DNA of 40,150 nt from Pseudomonadota bacterium. Its GTDB lineage: Bacteria > Pseudomonadota > Gammaproteobacteria > Steroidobacterales > Steroidobacteraceae. The stretch's first letter is position 1, and every line of letters begins with the position of its first letter. The DNA lies in assembly GCA_016703895.1 (NCBI GenBank), contig JADJBE010000027.1, positions 1 to 40,150 of the forward strand. The letters run 5' to 3'. This document shows, piece by piece, positions 8,986 to 17,030 of this stretch. The notes under the pieces are model-generated. The model saw nothing but the letters and a program-made list of their open reading frames with translations. It was not told the origin of the DNA and made no database searches. The position numbers were made by a program, and so were the translations under genes.

Positions 8986-9842
8986 GCCCGCAGGCGCGCC
9001 GCGAAGCGGTGGCGGTCATGCGGGCGAAAACTGGGATCTCTGAGCGGCGGGCCTGCAGCCTGATCGGGCTGTCACGCACGGTGTTGCGCTATGCAGCGTG
9101 TGGCGAGGTACGCAACATTGCGCTGCGTGGCCGCATCATCGCGCTGGCAGCGGCGCGGCGCCGCTTTGGTTATCGGCGCATTCACGTGATGCTGCGCCGC
9201 GAAGGCGCGTGCGTGAACCGCAAGCGGGTGCAGCGCCTGTATTGCCAGGAGCGGTTGCAGGTGCAGCGGCGCAAGCGCCGTCACGGTGTGGCCGTCGAGC
9301 GGCGCCCGCTCGTGATCCCAACCGGCCCGAACCAGGTGTGGTCGATGGACTTCGTCAGCGATGCGCTCGAGACGGGTCGCCGGCTGAAGTGCCTAACGAT
9401 CGTCGATGACTTTACCAAAGAGTGCGTGGACATCGTCGTCGATCACGGCATCGGCGGCGAGTACGTGACGCACGTGCTCGATCGCATCGCTCGCTTCCGC
9501 GGGCTACCTCGTTCCGTGCGTACCGACCAGGGTCCGGAGTTCACCGGCAAAGCGCTGGATGCCTGGGCCTATCGGAACCGGGTCGAGTTGCGCTTGATCG
9601 AAGCGGGCAAGCCGACACAGAACGCCTACATCGAGAGCTTCAATGGCAAGTTCCGAGACGAGTGTCTCAATGAGCACTGGTTCCATTCGTTAGCCGAAGC
9701 CCGTGCGGTGGTAAGCAGTTGGCGCGGCGACTACAACGAGTCGCGCCCACACAGTGGCATTGGTTACAGCACCCCATCAGAGTTCGCTGCCGCATGGCGC
9801 TCCCGGCATGCCGGGAGCACCATGCAATCGGCAGAGAGTTGA
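8973..9842 (+). CDS. IS3-family transposase orfB (DDE integrase core)
   Basis: This is the catalytic half of the transposase, reached by a -1 frameshift near 8976. After the shift the protein reads GKTLSPQARREAVAVMR. It has the HTH_21 region (RRFGYRRIHVMLRREG) and the rve core with all three acidic residues: WSMDFVSDAL, VRTDQGPEFTG and YIESFNGKFRDECLN. The end SRPHSGIGYSTPSEFA is normal for the family. If OrfB is made alone, a start at MRAKTGISER (near 9018) is possible. The gene appears intact, so the element may still be active. Confidence 0.92.
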   Translation, partial: GKTLSPQARREAVAVMRAKTGISERRACSLIGLSRTVLRYAACGEVRNIALRGRIIALAAARRRFGYRRIHVMLRREGACVNRKRVQRLYCQERLQVQRRKRRHGVAVERRPLVIPTGPNQVWSMDFVSDALETGRRLKCLTIVDDFTKECVDIVVDHGIGGEYVTHVLDRIARFRGLPRSVRTDQGPEFTGKALDAWAYRNRVELRLIEAGKPTQNAYIESFNGKFRDECLNEHWFHSLAEARAVVSSWRGDYNESRPHSGIGYSTPSEFAAAWRSRHAGSTMQSAES

Positions 9843-9903
9843 AGTATCGTGACAACCAGGACTTTTCGAACTTATCGCTGGTACGAAAAACGGGGTCAGG
9901 TCA

Positions 9904-10901
9904 ACAGAGGTGCTGATTGTAAGCCCCACGCCGCCGATGAACACGCTTCGCATGGCACCATCCTTGAAACCCTGAGCTTTCAACCAATTAGTAACGTAGC
10001 CGCTCGAAACCGACGACAGGATGCCGGCGGCACCACCGAATATGCCGTAGTAAATACTGAAGGTAGGCACGTCCCAGTGGTGAACGCGTACGAAAAACGT
10101 GGGCATCCAGTTAATCCACCCGTAGACCGCCATGATGATGAAGGCCATGCCGAAGTTGTGGCAGATAAGCGTGGTCTTGTTGAGCTTGAGAAAAGCCACA
10201 ATGTCCGCACGACTCGCTTTGGCAGGCGCATCAACAGCGATGTCCATACGCGCCGGCTCGCGAACCGTGAGAGCCATCAGCACCGCCGGCACCAAACCGG
10301 CCAAGCCAACGATGATGAACACCGCCTGCCAGGCGGGAATTTCCCCCAGCAACGGCATGGAAAAAGTATTGCCGCCGGTACCCACCCCGACGAACGCCAG
10401 CACGGCGCCGCCGAGAAGATAAGTCAGCCCGGTGCCAAAGGCGATCGACATCGTGAACATGCCGTATGCCTTGGGCCGCGTCTTCTCTTCAAATAGATCT
10501 CCGATCAAGGAGACCGTGCAGGGGTTCAGGGTCGCCTCGCCAATGCCCACGCCGACTCGCGCGCCGAACAGCCCCCAGAAGCTACGAGCAAAGCCACAAG
10601 CCACTGTCGCCATGCTCCAGAATACAGTACTTGCAGCTAACAACCATTTACGGTTGGAGCGATCGACAGCCAATCCCAACGGCACACCGAACAGTGTGTA
10701 GAAGACCGCAAAGGCCAGACCCTGGATAATGCCCATCTGGGAGTCGGACAAGCTAAGGTCCATCTGAATCGCTGGCGTCAACAGACCAACGATGATCCGG
10801 TCCATGAACGCGAACATAGTAGTTAGGCCGATGATGCTCAGGGAGTACCATGCGTAAGCGGGCTTCGGAAATGCGCGGCCGGAAATCGGTACAGCTACCA
10901 T
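9904..10901 (-). pseudogene. MFS transporter, 3' end removed at IS3 junction
   Basis: A major facilitator superfamily transporter of the type that starts with AWYSLSIIGLTTMFAFMDR. It has the loop motif GVPLGLAVDRSNRKW between helices 2 and 3, and GARVGVGIGEATLNP in helix 4. The start at 10901 is supported by AAGGA upstream. About 332 residues remain of some 430, ending at GGVGLTIST, where the IS3 element begins, so roughly the last three membrane helices are gone. It resembles the intact transporter at 17031-18374 and probably had the same role. It is unlikely to function. Confidence 0.88.
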
Positions 10902-11049
10902 TTTCGTTATTCCTTGTCCGGGAGCTTTCTCCGTCAGTTTGAGGTAAAGCGCGGCGGATGGGAAATTTACGGTCTGGATAAATCCACCTGCGACATCGAC
11001 AACTGGAGGCATTGCTCAGTAAATCTTGAGCGCCGATGTCTAGACTTCA

Positions 11050-11079
11050 TTGACAGGCTTTGGCTTGCATCTCTACACT
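11050..11079 (+). promoter_or_regulatory. Sigma70-type promoter for nitrilase-fold gene
   Basis: TTGACA (11050-11055) is followed after 18 bases by TACACT (11074-11079). The predicted transcription start near 11086 lies about 27 bases before the ATG at 11113. The element lies in the divergent gap between the MFS and nitrilase-fold genes. Confidence 0.55.
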
Positions 11080-11112
11080 CGGTTGCATTAAAAGGACCGT
11101 GGAGTGCTAGGC

Positions 11113-12201
11113 ATGCCCGAGTTTTCTGAGATTGTTAAGTACAATCCAAACGCGACGCCGACTGCCTACATAGCGGTTGCACTTCAACGCCGCACCCATG
11201 TCGTCAATGGTATGAGTCGCACCGAGGCCCGCGAGTCGATCTGGCGGTCCGTCCGCAACGTCGATCGTGAGATCCGCGCGGCGTTGGAGTTCCATGGCAA
11301 GGAGGCGCGGCTGTTCCTGTTGCCGGAGTTCTCGTTCACGGGGTTTGCGCTATTCGAGTCCATCCGCGGTTTCGCGGATCTCGCTGCACTTGATCCAGAC
11401 GGGCCGGAGTACCAACACCTGCAGGAGATCGCGCAGCGCCACCGGATTTTTCTTGGGGGGCATGCCTACGAGACCGATCCCCATTTTCCCGGCCTGTTCT
11501 TTGCGGCGACGTGGTTGATCAACCCCTCAGGTGATTTGGTGTTGCGTTACCGGCGACTGCATTCCACGCGCACGCCATCGCCGTACGACGTGTGGGATGA
11601 GTACCTTGAACATTATGGTATCGATAAGGTGTTTCCGGTGGCCGACACGGAGCTGGGCAAGATCGCGTCGATTCCCTGCGGGGAGATTCTGTTCCCGGAG
11701 CTGTCGCGAGCACTGGCACTGCGCGGCGCCGAGGTCCTGCTCCACCCGACGTCCGACACGTCAGGTATAGAACCTGACCCGTTTCACATCGCCGTGCGTG
11801 CACGAGCCCAGGAGAATTTGATGTACGTGGTGTCGTCTAATGCTGCAGCATCAGTTGGGTTGACCGGGAACGAGAACGCCACCAATGGTCTTTCGGAGAT
11901 CGTCGACTACGAGGGCCGTCTGCTGAGGCGTGCTAGTACGGGAGAGAGCCAGCAGGCGGCGGCTGAGATCGACATTGCGGCGCTGCGTCGTGCCCGGTCG
12001 CGCCCAACTCCCGTAAACCTGCTGGTCTTAACTACTACGCGCCTGTGGGCGGAAGAGTACAGCCGTTACGACGGCGTTACTGGGATGCCCAATACGCTTC
12101 GGGCCGCGGTCCGTGAAAAGGGCATCGACAACCCGAGCTTTCACAAGGAAAAGGAGCAGCGCACCATAGAGCAGTTCCGCCGAGCCGGAATCATTGCTTA
12201 A
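11113..12201 (+). CDS. Nitrilase-superfamily amidohydrolase with Arg at the catalytic Lys position
   Basis: A carbon-nitrogen hydrolase fold protein of 362 residues without a signal peptide, hence probably cytoplasmic. The start at 11113 (MPEFSEIV) has GGAG eight bases upstream. The catalytic Glu is in LLPEFSFTGF (E72) and the nucleophile Cys in IPCGEILFPELSR (C189). The family's YRKxH lysine reads YRRLH here (R148), a notable change. It is clearly related to the exported protein at 4590-5783 (YDVWDEYLEHYG against YDVLDRYVEMYG). It would hydrolyse an amide or nitrile if the Arg is tolerated. It has its own promoter and is followed by a DUF1838 relic, which suggests a DUF1838 gene once lay downstream. 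Confidence 0.85.
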   Translation: MPEFSEIVKYNPNATPTAYIAVALQRRTHVVNGMSRTEARESIWRSVRNVDREIRAALEFHGKEARLFLLPEFSFTGFALFESIRGFADLAALDPDGPEYQHLQEIAQRHRIFLGGHAYETDPHFPGLFFAATWLINPSGDLVLRYRRLHSTRTPSPYDVWDEYLEHYGIDKVFPVADTELGKIASIPCGEILFPELSRALALRGAEVLLHPTSDTSGIEPDPFHIAVRARAQENLMYVVSSNAAASVGLTGNENATNGLSEIVDYEGRLLRRASTGESQQAAAEIDIAALRRARSRPTPVNLLVLTTTRLWAEEYSRYDGVTGMPNTLRAAVREKGIDNPSFHKEKEQRTIEQFRRAGIIA

Positions 12202-12299
12202 TCTCGCAGGCGGCGGAAGCGTCCTGTAATCAGTCAGAACGAGTACCGCTCTGGAGCCGGCCTGCCCATAACTAATGCCGGATTGCGCGTCGGTCCATT

Positions 12300-12400
12300 C
12301 GCCGCGATGTCTCAGTGAAGCTCGCTAACCGACATGCTGTTCCGCGCGACTATTTCCAGTATGCAGAAAGGAACCATCCCGAGTTCACGAGCGCGCCACT
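12300..12400 (+). pseudogene. DUF1838 C-terminal remnant
   Basis: This is too short for a standard gene call. In one open frame it reads RRDVSVKLANRHAVPRDYFQ, then YAERNHPEFTSAP. It matches YRRDVSVKLANLDAVPRDFL and its continuation in the DUF1838 gene at 34083, with matching bases as well. No upstream part of the gene survives; the 98 bases between it and the nitrilase-fold stop show no homology I can see. It is a relic of a second copy of the 34083-type gene. Confidence 0.75.
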
Positions 12401-12422
12401 GCGAAACCGGAACAGTGCTACA

Positions 12423-14792
12423 TCAATTGAAGCGGTAGCGCGCCGATAGCGACCACATGCGCGGGGCATAAGGATAGATTGATGCAAAACCGAGTGAACG
12501 GCCGAAATCGAAGGCGGCAGCGACGACTTCCGAATCCGTTAAGTTGGTTCCTGCCAGCGCTACCAGCAACTTGCCGGCCGAATCCTCCCAGCGCAATTGC
12601 GCACTCAGGAATTCATTGCCTTGCCTCCTGATACCTGCAGTGCCGCAGACATTGTTAAAGGAATCGTCCTTGGCCGTGTAGTCGGCACCGGCGGACACCA
12701 CACCGCGCGCACCTAAATCGTACGAGTAGTTTGCGCCGATCCGGTAGCCCCATTTCGGCGACTCCTTTATTGGCAGATCAAGGTATTGCTCAACTGTGGT
12801 GAGGCCCTGATCGGCGCAGGTCGTCAGTGCCCCCGACCAGCTCGTGTATTTGGCATCCAGTAGGCTGAGCGCGCCCCGTAGCTCAAGCCCTTCGATAGGT
12901 ACTGCTACCAGCTCCAGTTCGGCGCCCTCGAACTCCACGTCGCCCGCGTTGATGCGACCGAAGCCGCCGCCCGACGTCGCCAAGCTCAGCTGCAACCCCT
13001 CATACTCATTGTGGAATGCAGCAATGTTAGAGCGCAGTCGGCGATCGAGCCAATCAGCCTTGAGGCCGACCTCGTAGCTCCAATTGATCTCCGGGTCGCC
13101 AACGATGCGGGAGAAGTTGCGCAACGCTGCGACATCGCGGCCGGAGGTTGTTCCGCCCTTAAACCCTTTGGCCGCCGACAAATACACCATGGCTGCGTCC
13201 GTCAGCTGATAGTCGACTACTAATCGAGGCGTCCAGTCTGTCCATGTCTTGTCGAAAGTGCTTTGGTTGGTGAAGTCGAAGTAGCCCAGCGCGATCTGTG
13301 CTGGCGTACAGGGCGCGGCGGCGGCCTGCATGGGCGTTACCGTAGTCGTGTTGAGACACACGACCTGCTGAGTGCCATTCGGCAGGATCACTTGGTTTGC
13401 GAAGTCCTTGCTTTCACGCGTATACCGCAGCCCGGCGGTCAATGATAGGCGGTCAGTGATGTCGAACGTGCCGCTCGCGAACGCGGCATACGAGTCTGTC
13501 GTGAGCTCCTCGCGTGCGATGTTCGTCAGATCGATGCGCCCGGCGCTGGCTGACGGTAAACCGAACAGCGCGGGAACGCCAATTACGCTCTTGGAGTCCT
13601 GCTCGTTGAATTCGCGAAAGAAGTACAGGCCAGCAACATATTTCAACCGCTGGTCCATCAGTGTGCCAAGCGCCTGCAACTCCTCGCTCACCTGGTACTG
13701 ACTCTGATCCTGAAACACGTTGTAACTTGAGACAATGGAAGGAGCAGGTGCATAAATGTCACCGTCGGCATCAAGGTAGAGCAGGTTGTCGAGCTTTCGA
13801 TACGAAGTGATCGACTTGAGCGTCAGGGCATCGGTCGCTTCGAATTCAAGCGTGGCCGATATGCCCCACTGATCGAGGTCATTCATTGGGTCGACGATGT
13901 CGGAATTTGTTTCCCACCAGCTGCCGGACTTCGGCACAGGGTCCGACGGCACGTCGCGGGAAGCATTCAGTTGGATAGGCGCTGGGTAGCCCGGCGTCGA
14001 ACGTTCGCGAACGTAGTCGGCGGTAAGCAATGCGCGAAACCGATCGGTCGGCTCGGTGAGCAACGACAAGCGCAGGCCCTTGATGTCCTGATCGTTGACG
14101 TCCTTGCCGTCGAACAGGTTGCGGGTGTAGCCGTCGCGTGTTCGCATCAGTAGGGCGCCCTGCAGCGCAGTCGAATCGCCAATCGGCAAGTTGCCCGTAG
14201 CGCGCACGTCCAAGCGATTGTAACTGCCGACCGTCAGTTCGGCTTGACCGAGAGTTTCGCGAAGGGTGGGCTTTTTCGAGATGAGCTTAACGGCACCGGC
14301 CGATGTGTTACGGCCGTACAGGGTGCCCTGCGGGCCGCGCAGAACTTCGAGGCGCTCGATGTCGAATAGATCGAATAGCGCACCGGTCTGGCGAGCGATA
14401 TATACGTCGTCGACATAGATGCCGACGGGCGTGTCGGCCGTGAAGAACGACTCAGATTCGCCGATACCTCGCATGTAAATTTTGGCAGAGCTGCTCGTCC
14501 CCGTGTTCTGCGTAATTGCGAAATTGGGAACGACATCGTTGAGTTGCGCGATGCTCCTTATTTGCTGCCGCTCAAGCGCCGCTGCGGACAGGGCGGTGAT
14601 CGCCATCGGTATGGACTGCTCTGATTCTTCTCGGCGCTGCGCCGTCACAGTGACTTCTTCCAATGCCTGCAGTACGTTGCCTGACGCGGGTGCATCCTGC
14701 GCAAGAGCAAGTGCCCCGGTATTCCCGGCCGTCAAACCTGCAACTGCGATCGCCGCGACGAACGCGCGGCTAGCCAAGGACCATTTGGCCAT
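12423..14792 (-). CDS. TonB-dependent outer-membrane receptor
   Basis: A complete receptor of about 789 residues. The start at 14792 (MAKWSLASRAF) follows GGGAG. A signal peptide (FVAAIAVAGLTAGNTGALAL) is followed by a TonB box-like LEEVTVTAQRREES. The plug domain contains IYMRGIGESESFF, VGIYVDDVYIARQ and VLRGPQGTLYGRNTSAGAVK, typical of sphingomonad- and gammaproteobacterial-type receptors. The barrel ends WSLSARYRFN, close to the usual C-terminal aromatic rule. It would import a large or scarce substrate across the outer membrane using TonB energy. It is divergent from the flavoenzyme-cytochrome pair at 15109. Confidence 0.92.
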   Translation of the reverse strand: MAKWSLASRAFVAAIAVAGLTAGNTGALALAQDAPASGNVLQALEEVTVTAQRREESEQSIPMAITALSAAALERQQIRSIAQLNDVVPNFAITQNTGTSSSAKIYMRGIGESESFFTADTPVGIYVDDVYIARQTGALFDLFDIERLEVLRGPQGTLYGRNTSAGAVKLISKKPTLRETLGQAELTVGSYNRLDVRATGNLPIGDSTALQGALLMRTRDGYTRNLFDGKDVNDQDIKGLRLSLLTEPTDRFRALLTADYVRERSTPGYPAPIQLNASRDVPSDPVPKSGSWWETNSDIVDPMNDLDQWGISATLEFEATDALTLKSITSYRKLDNLLYLDADGDIYAPAPSIVSSYNVFQDQSQYQVSEELQALGTLMDQRLKYVAGLYFFREFNEQDSKSVIGVPALFGLPSASAGRIDLTNIAREELTTDSYAAFASGTFDITDRLSLTAGLRYTRESKDFANQVILPNGTQQVVCLNTTTVTPMQAAAAPCTPAQIALGYFDFTNQSTFDKTWTDWTPRLVVDYQLTDAAMVYLSAAKGFKGGTTSGRDVAALRNFSRIVGDPEINWSYEVGLKADWLDRRLRSNIAAFHNEYEGLQLSLATSGGGFGRINAGDVEFEGAELELVAVPIEGLELRGALSLLDAKYTSWSGALTTCADQGLTTVEQYLDLPIKESPKWGYRIGANYSYDLGARGVVSAGADYTAKDDSFNNVCGTAGIRRQGNEFLSAQLRWEDSAGKLLVALAGTNLTDSEVVAAAFDFGRSLGFASIYPYAPRMWSLSARYRFN

Positions 14793-15108
14793 CTGTGTTT
14801 CTCCCGTAATTCTCAAAGACCTGCCCTATGGCTTGGACGCTACCATGCCTTTGCGGCGGGTGCGAAGTTCTTTTGTGTACGTAGTTGTACGAAGGTAATC
14901 CGCCAACAACGGTTGGTGTATAATAACCGGGATAGATCGCCAATCAGTCCGAAGCTGCGAGAACGTATAGAGTTCCCGCCAGATGCTGCTACCATCGGGC
15001 TGATCTGCTGCAAGAGCCATTTCGGCACCGGAGGAAGGGCGGTGGTGCTTGGGTCTACTGCGCTGATATCGCAAAACGGCACGCGCGTGTTGCCGGGGAG
15101 CTAATGGC
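14793..15108. promoter_or_regulatory. Divergent control region between receptor and flavoenzyme
   Basis: This gap of 316 bases has no gene. It contains a TATAAT box (14919-14924) pointing toward the flavoenzyme, directly preceded by the inverted repeat CCAAC-aacg-GTTGG (14903-14916), which could be an operator. A second motif, GTACGTAGTTGTAC, lies at about 14877-14890. No convincing -35 box was found. The flavoenzyme leader would be about 180 bases long. Confidence 0.4.
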
Positions 15109-16584
15109 ATGACTAGTCTTAATCGAAGAACTGCGTTGGCCTTGCTGGGTGGCGCTGTCGGCGGCGCAGCGGTTAGTTTGCCGCGGCCCCTTTACGCTGG
15201 CGAAAGTCGACCGCTCGATGTGGTCATCGTTGGCGCGGGCCTGTCGGGTCTGCACGCAGCATTGATCCTGCAGGAGCAGGGTTTGTCGGTAAAGGTGCTC
15301 GAAGGTCGCCAGAGGGTCGGCGGTCGCGTCAAAACTATGGTCAATGTACCTGGGCTTCCGGAGGGCGGCGGGCAGTACATCGGTGTGAGCTACGCGCGCG
15401 TTGTCGCTGCGATGGAGCGATTCAAGCTCAAGCGCCAGACTCCTGACGGCGGCCCGTTATCAGGAAACCCCTGGGTGTACTACGTGGGCGGCAAGTGGGT
15501 GCTCAAGGACGACTGGCCGTCCAGCAGCGTCAATCCACTTTCAGGTGTGGACCGCAAGATCCTGCCGCATCAGCTCTTGGGCAAGATGTTCGAAGATTCG
15601 CAACTCATTGGGCAGTCAGCGGACTCTTGGCTCAAACCGGAATTTGCGAAGTGGGACAATCTCTCCGGGCCAGACTATCTGCGTTCGCGCGGCCACAATC
15701 AGGCCACCATCGATCTTACGGGCATCTGGGTCCATAGCGATTCCTTCGATATGACGTCCGCGTTGTACGAGATGAAGCGTGAGCAATTCAACACGATTCA
15801 CAGAGAGCGATATCGCCAGCTGTACGGCGATCGCCCTGGCATGGTACCTGCCTTCGAGATTGAAGGCGGAAATTCGATGTTGCCGGAAGCGATGGCGTCG
15901 GCACTTGCCGACGAGACGATCCTGATGGGGAAAATCGTCTGTGGTGTTGTTAGCGACAATGACGGCGTGAATGTGGAATGCGCTGACGGTTCTTCATACA
16001 AGGCGCGCTTCGCGATCGTATCGCTGCCGTTGCCGCTGTTGCGAAACGTGAAGTTTTCGCCTGGGTTGCCTTCACCACTAGCTGCTGCGACCTACGAGAT
16101 GCGATATGGCCCATCGATCAGGGTGTTCATGGGTATCAAGGAACCCTATTGGGAGAAGGATGGATTGCCCGCGAACATGTGGACGCATTCGCCCATCGAT
16201 CAGCTGACGGCGATGAGCCGAGGTCCGAATGGCGAATACTCAGTTCTCCACGCGTACATCAATGGGGCGGAGGCTCATCCCTTCAACTTCATGACCGATC
16301 AGCAGTGCTTCGACTATGTCGCGCACATCGCCACGAAAATGCGCCCGTCCCTGCGCGGCATCCTAACGCCGATCGCCGTGCAGTCCTGCGGTCGCGATCC
16401 ATTTGGAGCCGGCGACTGGTTGTGCTGGCAGACCGGGCAGATCCAGAAATATGGCAATCACTTGCGCGAGGGACTGCCTCGAGTCGCCTTCTGTGGCGAG
16501 CACACCGCTATCCTGGAGCGAGGACTCGAGGGCGCGATGGAATCAGGCGAACGAGTAGCTCTGGAGATTCTAACTAATGCGTAG
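15109..16584 (+). CDS. Tat-exported flavin amine oxidase-family dehydrogenase (copy 1)
   Basis: An FAD enzyme of 491 residues in the flavin amine oxidase superfamily. A Tat signal (LNRRTALALLGGAVGG) predicts periplasmic location. The FAD dinucleotide motif is GAGLSG (42-47) followed by VLEGRQRVGGRV, and the C-terminal FAD motif is GEHTAILERGLEGAMESG (from 463). Where monoamine oxidases carry a Lys near flavin N5, this protein has Arg338 (YGPSIRVFMGIKEPYW). The gene overlaps the cytochrome c gene by 8 bp, so the two are probably co-translated. NicA2-type enzymes of this superfamily donate electrons to a cytochrome c rather than O2, and the layout suggests the same here. The substrate is unknown; a secondary or primary amine is the default guess. 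It is closely related to copy 3 at 28387. Confidence 0.9.
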   Translation: MTSLNRRTALALLGGAVGGAAVSLPRPLYAGESRPLDVVIVGAGLSGLHAALILQEQGLSVKVLEGRQRVGGRVKTMVNVPGLPEGGGQYIGVSYARVVAAMERFKLKRQTPDGGPLSGNPWVYYVGGKWVLKDDWPSSSVNPLSGVDRKILPHQLLGKMFEDSQLIGQSADSWLKPEFAKWDNLSGPDYLRSRGHNQATIDLTGIWVHSDSFDMTSALYEMKREQFNTIHRERYRQLYGDRPGMVPAFEIEGGNSMLPEAMASALADETILMGKIVCGVVSDNDGVNVECADGSSYKARFAIVSLPLPLLRNVKFSPGLPSPLAAATYEMRYGPSIRVFMGIKEPYWEKDGLPANMWTHSPIDQLTAMSRGPNGEYSVLHAYINGAEAHPFNFMTDQQCFDYVAHIATKMRPSLRGILTPIAVQSCGRDPFGAGDWLCWQTGQIQKYGNHLREGLPRVAFCGEHTAILERGLEGAMESGERVALEILTNA

Positions 16585-17026
16585 ACAACGTCTGCAGATT
16601 GTCTTGTCAGTATGCACGCTACTAGCCTGCTTAGCGGGAGTTGACGCGACGCTAACAGCTGTCGCGGCGGAGTCACCGCTGCTGGCCGATGCGAAAGTGC
16701 TGAGGCGCGGCAAGATTCTTTGGCTGCAATGCACCGCCTGTCACGATCTCGCGAGTCCCTCGCCTGGCATGAAAGACGATGCCACGATCGGGAAGATTGG
16801 CCCGACTCTGCACGGCGTGATCGGTCGATCCGCCGCAACCGTGGAGGGATATCGGTATTCTGACGCACTGCGAAATGCTGGCCTGACGTGGGACAAACCC
16901 ACTCTTGATCGGTGGATCAAGGAGCCGGCCGCGGTCGTTCCCGGTACGCTGATGGCGTTCATCGGCGTTCCCGATGAGGCAGATCGACGTGCTTTGATCG
17001 CCTATCTTGAATCCGCGACACGCTGA
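16577..17026 (+). CDS. Periplasmic class I cytochrome c, partner of flavoenzyme copy 1
   Basis: A 149-residue c-type cytochrome. An N-terminal signal peptide (QIVLSVCTLLACLAG) is followed by the haem motif CTACH (52-56) and the probable axial Met126 in VPGTLMAF. GPTLHGVIGR and YRYSDALRNAGLTWDKPTLD are typical of the c2/c550 class. The ATG lies inside the last codons of the flavoenzyme gene (8-bp overlap). The inferred role is to take electrons from that enzyme and pass them to the respiratory chain. The second cytochrome at 29819 is a close relative in the same arrangement. The stop is only 4 bp from the stop of the convergent MFS gene. Confidence 0.93.
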   Translation: MRRQRLQIVLSVCTLLACLAGVDATLTAVAAESPLLADAKVLRRGKILWLQCTACHDLASPSPGMKDDATIGKIGPTLHGVIGRSAATVEGYRYSDALRNAGLTWDKPTLDRWIKEPAAVVPGTLMAFIGVPDEADRRALIAYLESATR

Positions 17027-17030
17027 TCAC

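Larger units (their letters stand above)
8654..9903 (+). mobile_element. IS3-family insertion sequence, intact
   Basis: The left end reads TGACCTGACCCCAGTTTTCA. The right end, read inverted, is TGACCTGACCCCGTTTTTCG, and GTACCAG follows in both. The 1250-bp element carries orfA and orfB with an intact DDE triad. The flanks are gtg on the left and aca on the right, so there is no target duplication. Both neighbouring genes lose their facing ends at this element, which points to an IS-mediated deletion. Confidence 0.93.
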
